A stretch of 64,000 nucleotides of DNA, taken from Gonatopus flavifemur (lineage: Eukaryota; Arthropoda; Insecta; Hymenoptera; Dryinidae). Positions 13,201-24,100 of the stretch are shown in pieces (the first letter of the stretch is position 1; each line of letters opens with the position of its first letter). The notes beneath the pieces were generated by a model that worked only from the letters and a program-made list of their open reading frames with translations, was not told the origin of the DNA and made no database searches. The stretch is from positions 9,424,001 to 9,488,000 of the forward strand of contig JAFFJZ010000003.1 of assembly GCA_018340375.1 (NCBI GenBank), given 5' to 3'. The translations under genes and the position numbers were made by a program.

Positions 13201-13819
13201 AGAATTGATTTATTGGAGAAAGGAAGGGAAAGATGGAGAAATCGCGATTGACGAGATTGGAAGAAAATATATGGTGCACGTATATATATGACAAAGAATT
13301 TTATAATTTATTGTACGAATTCGGAGGATGTGTGCTTGCGGTTAATGATGGAGGAGCAAATAATCGTGTTCTTCAGATAAATTTCTTAGTGATGTCGAGG
13401 ATTCTCATTTCCTGGGAGGTTCATGATATTTGAAGCTCTACCACCTTCTTCCTCTTCTTTACTTTCCTCCCACAGATTTATAATATTCCATAGTGAATGG
13501 AATTCTCCAAGTTCAAATCATGAGTGAACAATCCCACAAATATCAAATATAATGTTTTTAAAAGTGCTCATAGAAGATTACATATCTACTATTGATTTGC
13601 AATGAGAAAAATGACATTTTGGATGAATCATCCCTAGGATGATTATTAGGATAAATCATTCTTATGTGTGCTGGAAACTTGGTCAGAAAATGGTCACTTC
13701 AAAGTTTTTACCATATAATGAGCAATTCGTAACTCAAAATAATTTACGAAGTTTTTCCATCAAGAAGTGAAAAAAAATATGCTGTTGGAGTTTAAATCTT
13801 TTGTACCCAATAAACATTT
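10260..13819. other. Gene-free stretch with scattered simple repeats
   Basis: No coding exon or RNA gene was recognised. The frame at 11372-11761 (minus) is driven by a poly-Leu run from an AAC/AGC-rich patch. A 19-bp near-palindrome, AATCATCC CTA GGATGATT, occurs at 13626-13644. Confidence 0.45.
11113..11143. repeat. GA dinucleotide microsatellite
   Basis: Near-perfect GA run in AT-rich sequence. Confidence 0.9.
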
Positions 13820-14480
13820 CGTGTCTCAAGATATCTTTACGAAGAGTCTGAGACGTCTGATGCGATACTTTTAGATATGTTTTAGATCTCTTCAACTTTT
13901 CTTACATCTGAAAGATACACTGAGACAAAGGCACCTAGTTGAGACAACTGAATGTTAGTTAATCCAGCTAGACTCTAGTTGGGGTGAATAAAAGTCTAGC
14001 TGTTTGAAATGTGAATAAAATGGTTTGTTCGATGGGAATGAAAAATTTAGTCGTGACAGATAAAATTTAGCTAGCGCAACTAAATTTTTATTTACACTGA
14101 GGACCCAATTCCTCAGATTCAAAGAAAATTTATTCGCCCTCATTCTGATAAATCTTGTTTCCAATGAAGAGAACAATGAGAAACAATTCATTGAAATGGA
14201 AAAATTTTCCATTGAGTTGAAATCATATTCTTCGAATTTAGGAAAGAATATATTTTTGTTTCAATTTGGAAATTCTTGGTCTTAGTTTGATGAAAATTGT
14301 TTCCATTCAACTTCATTTTCGTCCATTGAAAGAGAGATTTATTAGAATGAGGGCAAAGAAAATTTTTTTTTTAATCTAAGAAATTGAGAAATTGGGAGAA
14401 GAGTTTGAGAGATCTAAAGGATATTTAAAAGTATCTTATCAGCCGTCTTAGATTGAAAAGATATCTTCAAAATGATTACG
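13820..14480. mobile_element. Composite inverted-repeat element with a nested MITE
   Basis: The outer arms 13820-13890 and 14409-14480 are imperfect inverted repeats of about 71 bp. Both arms share AAGATATCTTT near the outer end, GATACTTTTA in the middle and TTTAGATCTC at the inner end when one is reverse-complemented. Inside lies a second hairpin element at 14095-14397 and a further stretch that begins with CACTGAGACAAAGG at about 13914. No transposase frame is present, so the element is non-autonomous. Confidence 0.65.
14095..14397. mobile_element. MITE, family C, copy 1
   Basis: Left end CACTGAGGACCCAATT, right end AATTGGGAG; the arms also share CCCTCATTCTGATAAATC against its complement GATTTATTAGAATGAGGG. 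A second copy with the same internal sequence lies at about 61970-62244. Nested in the larger inverted-repeat element. Confidence 0.75.
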
Positions 14481-15670
14481 ATATTACTGTGAAATTGTTT
14501 TGGGGGTGGTTTTTGATAGTAGTTTTCATGCCTTGAATAGCTTTTTCCGTCAATAAACCAAATATACGTGTCCTTATTTTCCGATAAACTACAATATATC
14601 TCAATTTCAGCAAAATGAAAAGGCGAAGGGTTGAGGATGGTCTCTTTTTAATTCTATGGTTCCGTAATAATTGACTAGTAATTATTATGCAAGACTTAGC
14701 ACTGACTGTCAGGAGAATTTCACTGATTCCCAGTACTTTTCATTGATTCGGAGTGTCAAAATAACAAGAATCATCTTGTTTGAATCATCTTCTCATCGAC
14801 AAATAAAAAATGAATATGCAATGCACGTCGAATTGATATTACGTATAGATTTAAAGTTTGTCGAATGTCTACTGAATTTCAGAAGACGATATGATATGTG
14901 AGATAAAAACTATTCATATAATTTTAAAAAAATTCACTTTTTCCTATGCTGATATAGATGATAAAAATTCATGTATCAGCAATAATCATCGAAATCAAGT
15001 GTTTTCTATGAAAGGAAGAAAATAAGATGACAACGAGAATGAAATATCCAAGCAACGACAATTAAAATTAATATCTCCACATGCGTCTTATTTCAATGAT
15101 AATTTCAAATCGATGCATGCAATATTAGCATTTTGCAGCTACCCCTTTCTATCGGGAATCTTGCGAGCCGTTTTGCGTTATTCCCGCTTTCAGTCGATAA
15201 GAAGACGATGGGGTTAACTAGCGAGCCCTCAACTCGGTTCTCACAGTTTCCTGTGATCGCGATATCTGCTGTACCGACATTCTGCTTATGGGGAATATAG
15301 ATTGAAAGAACAACGAACATGAAATTCAATGAAAATCATTTCATTTCATTATTTTCTGAAGGAAATTTGTTTTACAAGTGTGATTTTTCAATATTATTAA
15401 ACCGTTTGAATCATTCGTGAATCTTGAGAGTACTTTATTTATTAAACTGCATAGATATCATATATTTCTACTGAAAATTGATTAATAAATGGGGATAATC
15501 GAAGGATTGATCCTACACTGAAAAATGAAAATACCTGTGACAGTTACTTGAATACACGATTTTAAACCATTTAAGAAAACTACTTACCACAGCTTCTGAG
15601 AGGATACCAAAGCCATGACTCTAGCCAAATCATTCATAAGAAATTACATAGATCAACAACAAAACTTTTC
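14481..15670. other. Repeat-prone AT-rich stretch without genes
   Basis: No coding exon is supported. GATTCGGAGTG at about 14746 resembles a word in the repeat copies that start at 15677 and 29866, so part of this is probably eroded repeat. Confidence 0.35.
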
Positions 15671-15676
15671 TTCTGG

Positions 15677-15870
15677 TGTCCGAAGTCTGATAACTGATCC
15701 GGAGTGCTTTTGGTGTGGGAAATGAATATCAGATTTCTTGGATTAGCTCATTTTCTATGAAAAGAAAAACTGATATTGTGTTAGTATTCAGCACACTGAA
15801 AATACTCCGAATCAGTGCGCAAACCTCAGGTACCAAAATGGCTGTTCACCAGTGTCATTGAAAAACAAAC
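15677..15870. repeat. Dispersed repeat, family F, copy 1
   Basis: Shares ordered blocks with 29866-30130: a GATTCGGAGTG-like word, TGGATTAG, GTATTCAGCACA, then CAAACCTCA followed by a GTTCANNGACCAGT-type block. Divergence is high. No coding frame. The element type is not clear. Confidence 0.55.
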
Positions 15871-16145
15871 AAATTTAATCAAGATATAGCTTCATCTTCA
15901 ATAAATAAAGATGGATCTATAAAGTCAAAGCAATATTTTGAATATATTGCTCATTTATTTTTGAATAATTTGTCGAAAAAGATTTGGCTGGTGTCACGAG
16001 GTTAGTTTGTCCTTCAATAGTTCTTGTTTGTGTCTACTCGTATACTTGTTATAGAGAAGGGCAAATTATCCGATCAACGAAGTAAATAGCTGCAGATATA
16101 CTTTTGTTAACTGGTTCAAAGAGTTGTCAGACTCTCTAAATTTTT

Positions 16146-16401
16146 CACAGTGAAAGTTCCCTCTTGAAAAGTGAAAATACCGCAACTCCAATAAAAGTGC
16201 AAATTTTCATTCTATTTGAATAAAATTTCAACTCGCTTTAAAGAGCGACCTTCGGTGATGCTGATTCTTCAACAGGATCGATTCCTTCCATGGAAAAAGT
16301 GTTTAATTTTTATAGATTTGAATGAAATATTGATCAAAATTGGAGGCATTATGTACAAAGAAGAATCAATATCACTAGTGAACTTTTCACTGTGTTATAA
16401 G
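16146..16401. mobile_element. Short inverted-repeat element, family H
   Basis: The left end TTTCACAGTGAAAGTTC is mirrored by GAACTTTTCACTGTG at the right end. The interior block CAACAGGATCGATT followed by GTGTTTAATTTT reappears at 23998-24100, which supports a dispersed element. No transposase. Confidence 0.5.
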
Positions 16402-16523
16402 AGTGAAAATTTAATCTTATGTAATGGAAATCTCACTATTCTCCGATCCACAGTATTTATATTCCTTTGAAGTGAAGTTTTACTCCAAGAAATTGAGAGA
16501 GCAGCTATCTGGAAAAGAATTAT

Positions 16524-17029
16524 CAGATCTAAGCAGATCTAAATTTTGATCAGATGTAAACAGATGTATTAAGATCTGAAGAACTGCGATTTTGGCTAGT
16601 GTTTGTCACAATACGTGTGTAAAATCAAATTCATATACAGACAGATATCACAAAATTTCTGATAATTGAACCACCAATTGCTCATTAGGATTGAATGTGA
16701 TATTCAATTCAGATCTAACGAGATCTCCCCAGATGTAACCTAAAGTGCCAAGAACTGCACTGAGAAAAATTTGGTGCTTGATCTGTCATTTCAATGAGGT
16801 TCTGCAGCTCCTACACCAAATCTGGCTCAGATGTTGAACGTAATTGAAATTTGACGTCCTTGCGTGCAATCGTTGAACGAGCCGCACCAAATCGTACGTA
16901 ATAACGCTGCGCTTCATTGAAATAACAGGTGAAGCACCAAACTCTTTTCAGTGTGATCAAGTTCACTTAGATCTGAGCAGATCTAGTTTAAAAGATCAGA
17001 TAAGATTATTGAGATCTGAATAGATCTCA
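16524..17029. repeat. AGATCT-rich repeat array, interrupted by a MITE
   Basis: Three related units start near 16524, 16712 and 16967. Each has paired AGATCT sites about 10 bp apart, then a CAGAT word; the first two also end with AAGAACTGC. The first two units are 188 bp apart. A hairpin MITE (16758-16953) lies directly after the second unit. Confidence 0.6.
16758..16953. mobile_element. Hairpin MITE with CACTGAG termini
   Basis: 196 bp. The left arm of about 50 bp starts CACTGAGAAAAATTTGGTGC; the right arm ends GCACCAAACTCTTTTCAGTG. Both arms also share TTTCAATGA. No open frame. TIRs of this type with TA-like flanks suggest Tc1/mariner-type mobilisation, which is inference. Confidence 0.8.
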
Positions 17030-17764
17030 TGATTGTTTCACGGTTCTCTCTCTTTTCCTATGTAACTGCTATGGCGTATAGATACCTTTCCTCTTGGTGG
17101 AAAAATTTTTTAAATTGTACACAATTTATATACAATTCAATAAAACGGATGAAAATAATATTTTTGTTCCTTGATAACGGGCCGCGTTGGTCCGAAACGG
17201 TGGAACAACAAACTGTTCTATGCTCTTCTAAATAGGCTTTACGCTTACACAATTCCATATAGTTTATATATAACTCATATTCAATTCCATATAAATTATA
17301 TATGGTTTCAGAAATTGAAAAATTCTCTTTACCTGAACAGGAAAATTGTCTTATCGACGAAAGAAAAATAATTTTTTATTCTTAACAGAAGAAAACATTT
17401 CTGTGCGTTTGCGCTACGTCGATCTATCTTCATTCTCGATACCTTCAATGATACTTTCCATATCTGAGAAATATACTTCGTCCTTCAACAGTTGAAAATA
17501 ATTGTTGTTTTCATGGATGTTACGAGAAATTTCATATACCGATTTTACTTTACTCTGAAGAAATTCTTAAATCAATCACATGATCGTGCATGAAATATAT
17601 CCACTAGGTCGATAATTGTTACAAAGTGGTAAGAAAGTAAAAACAAAAGTTGGCTATTGAAACTCTTTTACAGTAAAATACCGTAGAATCTAAAGTATGA
17701 AGGATTAGGGATGACGACCATCACGCCTCTCGGATAATTAAAAAAAATGTATATACGGAAACAT
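17030..17764. other. AT-rich stretch with ATATATAATTT-type repeat
   Basis: The block 17110-17345 carries several versions of a TTATATATAA word followed by TTTCAGAAATTG. Related blocks occur at 27240-27360, 30740-30840 and 58620-58715. No gene is supported. Confidence 0.45.
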
Positions 17765-17911
17765 TTATACAGATCCGAAACCATTTCCAACAGCTAACCC
17801 ATCAGCACGTCTTCGGTGACAGAATCGTTCGTCGGAAATAAATCGACAGACAGCCACAGACCATTCGTTTCCGTCGGCGAAAACACATCTGTCCATTAAT
17901 GTTTTGTATTC
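17765..17911 (-). CDS. Possible terminal coding exon, unidentified
   Basis: Weak candidate. On the minus strand an acceptor-like ATCTTACAG is followed by an open frame of 48 codons and a TAA stop. The frame includes CVFADGNEWSVAVCRF and ends GNGFGSV. It lies in a locally GC-richer patch, and codon third positions look mixed rather than AT-driven. No family is recognised and no upstream exon was found, so this may equally be a chance frame in a non-coding island. Confidence 0.15.
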   Translation of the reverse strand, partial: EYKTLMDRCVFADGNEWSVAVCRFISDERFCHRRRADGLAVGNGFGSV

Positions 17912-18480
17912 CTGTAAGATACGGCCCCGGGGACACGATTCATTTATATGGCCCCGAACGTCGCCCAAAAACACGAGCTGAACATCCAACACACGCATAC
18001 GCATACACCGAGCATGCCAATACCCTATCGACCCTACCGTATTTTCGCGATCATTTGTCATCCATATCCAACGCACGTTGTGTTTACCTAAAATAGTCCC
18101 ACATCAAACAATATGCTTACTCCACTGCAAGACATAATCAATGATAAGCGCGTATATTCTGGCAACATTATTTTTAATATCCTTATTCTTAAATATACTT
18201 TCTGTTCTAATTACTGAAAATTCCCATTTTCCCATTCGTATTTCAGGATTAAGTCTCAAAACATCAGGTTCAATCGAATAGATCGAGGGCTTAGATATTC
18301 TTTTTGGTTGAATTTAGATGATTTTATTAGATTTTAGCGTTACCATCGATTGAATGATGTAAATGAGGGATGGAAAAGAAAAATTGAGTACAACGCGAAC
18401 GGAGACACGTCCTGAGGGCTAGAAAATAAGATAAGAGTGGTAAACAACAACAATGACCAACTCCTAGATAATATACGTAC
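17912..18480. other. Non-coding stretch
   Basis: The left 200 bp are GC-richer with ACGC/CATACG simple-sequence character; the rest is AT-rich. Nothing further is recognised. Confidence 0.35.
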
Positions 18481-18670
18481 AATATTTTTAATTGTTGACG
18501 TTAAAATGTGCTCCACTGGCTTTTTCCTCGTTACCGTAACGTGCTCACGGTCTGCACAAGAGGGTTAGGAAAACCAGTTCGTGTCACGTTTCGGTCAAGC
18601 CCCTCGAGTTATTTATTTCACGCTTAAAGAATCACTACATCCTCCCTCTTGTGCCCATTCGTTACCTCTC
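18480..18670. promoter_or_regulatory. GC-richer conserved-looking non-coding island
   Basis: A compact, repeat-free block between AT-rich flanks, with TTTTTAATTGTTGACG at its left and TTATTTATTTCACGC at its right. No coding frame. The regulatory reading rests only on texture. Confidence 0.2.
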
Positions 18671-20160
18671 AGTCTACTCTTCTTCTCAGCAATATACTTT
18701 CATGGATGTGTTTAAGGTTTACGATTACATTCGAATGATTTCAGACGTATTCAATTTCGCAAACACAAAAAATCAGAAGTACATGATATGATATGATATG
18801 AAAAAAGTATGATTATGAATCCCAAATATTGAACTACCAGTACATCTCTAGTATGAATTGAAATTCTGCACATTTTATTCCTTTTATATTGATTCCAGTA
18901 CAATCTTAGCCAGATTCAATCAGTTTTTCATTGAAGAAATCCATTAAATCTGACAAATCTCCACGAGATTTGGCAAGATTGAGTGGGTGTTTTTTTCAAT
19001 CAGTTCTCCCTCTATTCAAATCCATAGTCAGACAACAAGTTTTCTCGAGGAAGCTTCAACCTCGATTGAATTTGATTAAAGAAAGTGCTCTTAAAAGATC
19101 TTTCTAAGCAGACACGAATTACGATATTTATCAATATGATCCCACCATCATTTTGTTGTACAATTGAACATTTCTTCCGTAATGTGCTTTGAAATCTCCA
19201 TTCATTCTTAGACACGCGCTTTTATTATAATCCACCTAAAATAAGACAAATGTTCCATCGTGAAAAACAGCACATGTATTATGATATTCAATGCTCTCAC
19301 GATATTCGACTATAAAAAGTGTATTTATATTTCATACATACCTTCCGAAACTGTTTTACCCTAATTACCTGGAATTGAATAAACTCGATTAAATATTTTT
19401 CCCCATATTTAAAACATTAACGTTCGTTTTATGTTTTTCTTTTGATTTATTCAGTGGGCATATATATATATATACATACGTTATCCACGTATCATACCAT
19501 CCAAGGGTAAAACTGATAAAAACATTGCGTGGAGATTCTCCAATTCCCTAAAATCAGTAGATTAAAAAAAGTAAATCCACACGTATACATTCGTCGTTTG
19601 ATATTCTTATCTCATTTGATTATATTACACGGTGAGATATTGAAACTAACAAATGTAAAATGAGCTCATCAGATATATTTGTTGGGAAAGAAACTCACGA
19701 ACCTTAATAGATAATTGAAAATAAAATACGAAACGTGGCTGGTCGGGTCATTTATCTTTCACTTATCAGAATATCTCATTATTAAGAATTGCTCTTGAAA
19801 AAAGTTCAGCAAAATCCCAAGCACGATAGTTGCTTCATCGACGATTATGGTCGACACTTTGTGCGCTAACTCGAAACTAATTATTTTATTGCGAACTCCT
19901 ATCGCCAAGGGACAAAAGTTAGCGTACAGAGGGGCGCGTGTGTGAACCATTTGAATTGGTAAGATGATCTTTTCTGATCAATCGCCACGGTACTTTTGAT
20001 CGTGGAAAATGATATTCCTGATCCCTTTTTGTAAACTGATATCGTTGATCTATCTCAGAACAAGTTAATTGAAAAATTTAAGAACGGGATTTAGAATTTT
20101 GATCGATTTCATCAATGTGACTGTATTTTGTTCAGTTTGAAGATTTTTTGTTTTCGTGTC
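18671..20160. other. Gene-free stretch
   Basis: AT-rich. A short GATAT/ATG pentamer run occurs at about 18783-18800 and a TA run at 19459-19474. The minus-strand frames of 60-67 codons have no family resemblance. Confidence 0.45.
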
Positions 20161-21740
20161 TCATCTATGAAGCTTCTCCGATTCTCAACTCCTCCGTTGT
20201 CCTAAAACGATTTACCCCATCCCTCGAACATCCCCCTCCCTCTTCGAGAGTTCCACAACGCCAAGTGGAGTCTTTCTTATCTTGATATTTTTAGGAGGGT
20301 ATTTTTCCAGTGCTGCACGTTCTTTTCATTTCATTTAAACGACGACGAACGTGTAAGGGGGACAAGAGGAGGGGGTCACAGACCGCTCGTTCAGCGCTCT
20401 TGCAACGGATAGCGCCACATTTTCATTAAGGCTGTTGATTTATTGGCATAGTTAGCCCCGTCGACCTCGTTACTACAGGCTTTGATAAAAGGTGTATACA
20501 TAAAAGATCCTAAAAAGTTATTCTAAAAAGTACATGAAAACCTATTGTCCTGTACTTGGGTCGTTACGTGCATAAATTATGGATTCCTTATCATCTTAAG
20601 TGAATCGTAAGGAATATAGTGCTTGTCACAAGCACGTCGACCGATATTCATTCCATTCGGGGAATTAAATTATAATAATTCCTTATCTGAATTCTTCGAT
20701 CAAGTTCTTAAGAATCAATTTATCTGACAGCGATGAAGAGCAGGAAGAAAGATGAGCATCCCTTCTAGAGAGAAACCGATTGATAAATCGAAAACACCGG
20801 AAAGCAGAACAATCTGTGGCTAGCTCGGCTTGCAGAACCATCCAAAACCCATACGACGGTTAACAGACGCGTGCACCATTTATATAACAATGGTCAAGAT
20901 AGAATGAGAAAGATAGGGATACGAGGGAAAAGGATTTAGGAAAGGCGATGGACCAAAAGGAAGACGAATCGACGACACCACTGTGCTACCCCACATCCGA
21001 CAACTTCCATACGTCAAAGCCCCGCTACGGTAGCACGCATCGACCATCCTTCCTGAGCGAACAACAAAGATGTTTCTACTTCGAACGAGGATTGTCGATA
21101 GATATAAAACTATGAATGTATCTTTATATTCTTCCCAAAAGGAGACAAAATAATCACATAACGCATGAAACTCTTTTTAATATATGAAGAGCAGAAATGA
21201 ATTTTCTCAATAAATCTTAACTTCTATTTTGATAAAGTACAGAACAAGATCCAGGGCGAGTCAAAGAAAAAGCGACATACGATACTCCGGGATGATACAT
21301 GATGTAACATAACCGAAATTCAAAACAAGCCATCCAAGCTAGAGATGAATTATTGCAAAACGCAACCCGATGATTGCCATCTACCCGCACGCGTGTAAGT
21401 ACGTTTAAAGTCGTACTAATTAACACAGCAACGATTCAAGATGTCGGCTTTGTGCGGTGAAGAACCTTTTGAAAGAGAAGGTGGAACAGAAGGAGGAAGT
21501 CTTAAGGAAGCATGTTCTCTCCAGAGAACTGAGTGTTAGGAGAATTAACAGCAACCCCTGATCTTGGCCCTCTATGCTATCTCCCTAATAATAAACTGGT
21601 AATTCCCAATGCCCCTATAAGTTACTCCCTTTCAACGCCACAATGACCTACGAGTGCCAAGACGTATTGTCTACCGGGTGCTCGTGATCCGTTTTCTTTG
21701 CCATTCTATATCTAAGGATTCTACCGAACCATTAGTTAAT
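20160..21740. other. GC-richer non-coding island, possible regulatory cluster
   Basis: Contains several repeat-free blocks: 20340-20480 (TTTATTGGC, CATTAAGGC), 20560-20700 with a 17-bp palindrome and an AATTAAATTATAATAATT cluster, and 21560-21700 with TAATAATAAACTGGTAATT. No exon is supported. It resembles regulatory DNA around insect developmental genes, by texture only. Confidence 0.25.
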
Positions 21741-23308
21741 TGAAGACACCGTGGAAAGAGAATAGGATTTTTCTTCAACGATCTTCAGTATCAAGTATCA
21801 CATCTCTTACATTTATTTTTAATCTTCATCCGCAAAATACAGATGCTTGAAGTTGATTCTCATTCCTTGACAGTGGATACTATCGAATCAAACCAAAACG
21901 TTGTCATGGGATACAATTTGATTGCTTTCTGTACCTATTTTCTATGAAATATCAATCGAATTCCAGTATATTGTATCTGAAACAGAATAGATTCTGTTGA
22001 AATTCTCTTTCCTCCTTGGGAAAATCCTCAACACTTCAAATCTGACACAAATAATATAATTAAAAAACGTGATTTAGTGTAAGGAATGCAAAAACAGCAT
22101 CAAAGAAAATTTAGAATTCGGGGAAAATATTGTATATTCAAGTCAATTGATTACATTAGATCTATGCGGGTATAATTTTTGAAATAGATCTGAACACATA
22201 CTTTTAGATTTAAAAATCGGATGGATAATTTTGACATATTTGGATTTATTCAAATTCATTGGTTAGAGATTTTATTTGGTCGGTATAGAATTTTTTTTGC
22301 GCCATTTTAGATTAATAGTAGTAAAAGTTGATCAGGGTCGAAACGATCACCTTGAAGTCAATGAAAAACCTCAAAACTCACGTCAAACGTATCCAGATAT
22401 GAGTCAATCTCAGTAGACTATCGTTCACTCTACCCAGATCTTTCCAGGTATCAAATTTCTTCTGAAGAATAACGACAAATCATTTTTGAAAGTATAGTAT
22501 CTGAAAGTTCACTGTGCAATGGTCAAAACTTGGTCCAAACTAAATGATACTGTTCTATAAAAGTATAAATCTACTGAGATTTGAGGAATAACAGCATTCA
22601 GGTGAATAAGTTCGAACCCACTTGAATCTATTCCAAGTAGAAATATTGATACCGTCCACCAATTTTAGCATGGTAGAACAATGCTGGCCCAATATGCTGC
22701 AGTAATATTGAGCTGTATTTTGTCAAAATGATTCAAATTTCTCCCTGGGTAACGTAGGATTGGCATCAGTTTGGTGTTGAAAGATGATATCGACCTGGGA
22801 TCACTTAAGAATCTTAGGAAATTCTCGCTGAAAGTTAATGCATTTATCTTAGACTGAGAGTGTTGAAAAAATTCGGGTCATGCTTGGCAAAAATGATGAT
22901 ACACAAGAGCCAGGTTCTTTTTGATCATGTCGGCTGAGCTCGGAATGAAAATACAGTTTATAATTGTACGAAATTTGGTTTCCTATTTAGATGAACGGAA
23001 ATTAATGTATATCCACGTCAATTGAGATGATACAAGTTCGAATCTACATAATCTGAATACAGGAAGAGTTTTATTTATTTAAATCTGAGTCCCTCTCTCT
23101 CTCATTACATTTTTTTGATCCATTAGATCCAATTTTTTCGCTGTCGAGAACTCGATTTTAGAGATTTCAAAGCGTTGTTGGTTTTTACTGGAATTTTGGA
23201 ACTATTCGTAGTCCATTGGAGGGCGTATATTCTTTGGAGAGTTTACCATATTTCAAACAAAACACCTCATTCATTCTCTAATTTTTTAAGAAGAATCAGA
23301 AACTTTTA
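21741..23308. other. Gene-free, repeat-prone stretch
   Basis: AT-rich sequence with AGATCT and AGATTT words related to the 16.5-kb array, and a CT microsatellite at about 23092-23102. No gene is supported. Confidence 0.35.
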
Positions 23309-23575
23309 CACGGAGACAAAAGTATCTTGAAAAATACTATAATTTATAGATTTTCGGTGTTGGTCTAACCCGAGTCAAAATATTTACGTGAAGGTACCTC
23401 TGAAAATATCATAATGGCTGGGACTTTTATGAGGAAGGTACAATACTTCTTTATAAAAGTTCAGAAAATTATGGGAGTTTCAGAGGTTCGTCCACGTAAA
23501 TATTTTTACTCGGGTCAGGCAAACGCCAAAAATCCATAAATTATGGTATTTTCCAGGATATCTGTTTTCTCAGTG
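23309..23575. mobile_element. Long-hairpin MITE flanked by TA
   Basis: 267 bp with a TA dinucleotide directly outside each end. The left arm begins CACGGAGACAAAAGTATC; the right arm ends GATATCTGTTTTCTCAGTG. The arms run about 108 bp each and share, after reverse-complementing one, TATAATTTAT, ACCCGAGT and ATATTTACGTG. No open frame. TIR plus TA fits a Tc1/mariner-type non-autonomous element. Confidence 0.85.
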
Positions 23576-23997
23576 TATGAAATCAGACGTTTGTATCAAA
23601 ACACAGCAAATCTTCCTCGGGGAATGAGGATTCATGAGGAATTTTCATTTTATGATATAAAATTGCTATGCATAATGCACGTTTCGGTAAACAAATAATA
23701 AAACACAGAATAAAATCAAATTTGAGTTGAGAAAACTCTAGCCAAATGTCAATATACGGATTTGAGAGGTTAATAATCTCCCCTTATCTTATCTTATTCT
23801 TATCATTATATATAATCATCATATATAATTGTAAACTACGCGTCTATATACGTACGATAATCTGAAGAAATACTTCACAGATTTAAATGAAAATTTCGAT
23901 TATTCAATATCTCATTCTTCGACTTTGAACACTTGTTATAAAATGTTATCAGAACCAACAGTTGAACATACATAAAAGAAACAGTTCTTGAACTAGT

Positions 23998-24100
23998 AAT
24001 TTCAATTTTTCAACAGAATCGATTTTTTTACAGCGAAAGTATTTAATTTTTCAAGGTTTATATGAAATATCGATGAAAGATTGATATATTCTGTGTGGAA
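23998..24100. repeat. Dispersed repeat, family H, copy 2
   Basis: CAACAGAATCGATT followed by GTATTTAATTTT and ATGAAATATCGAT match the interior of the element at 16146-16401. Confidence 0.5.
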
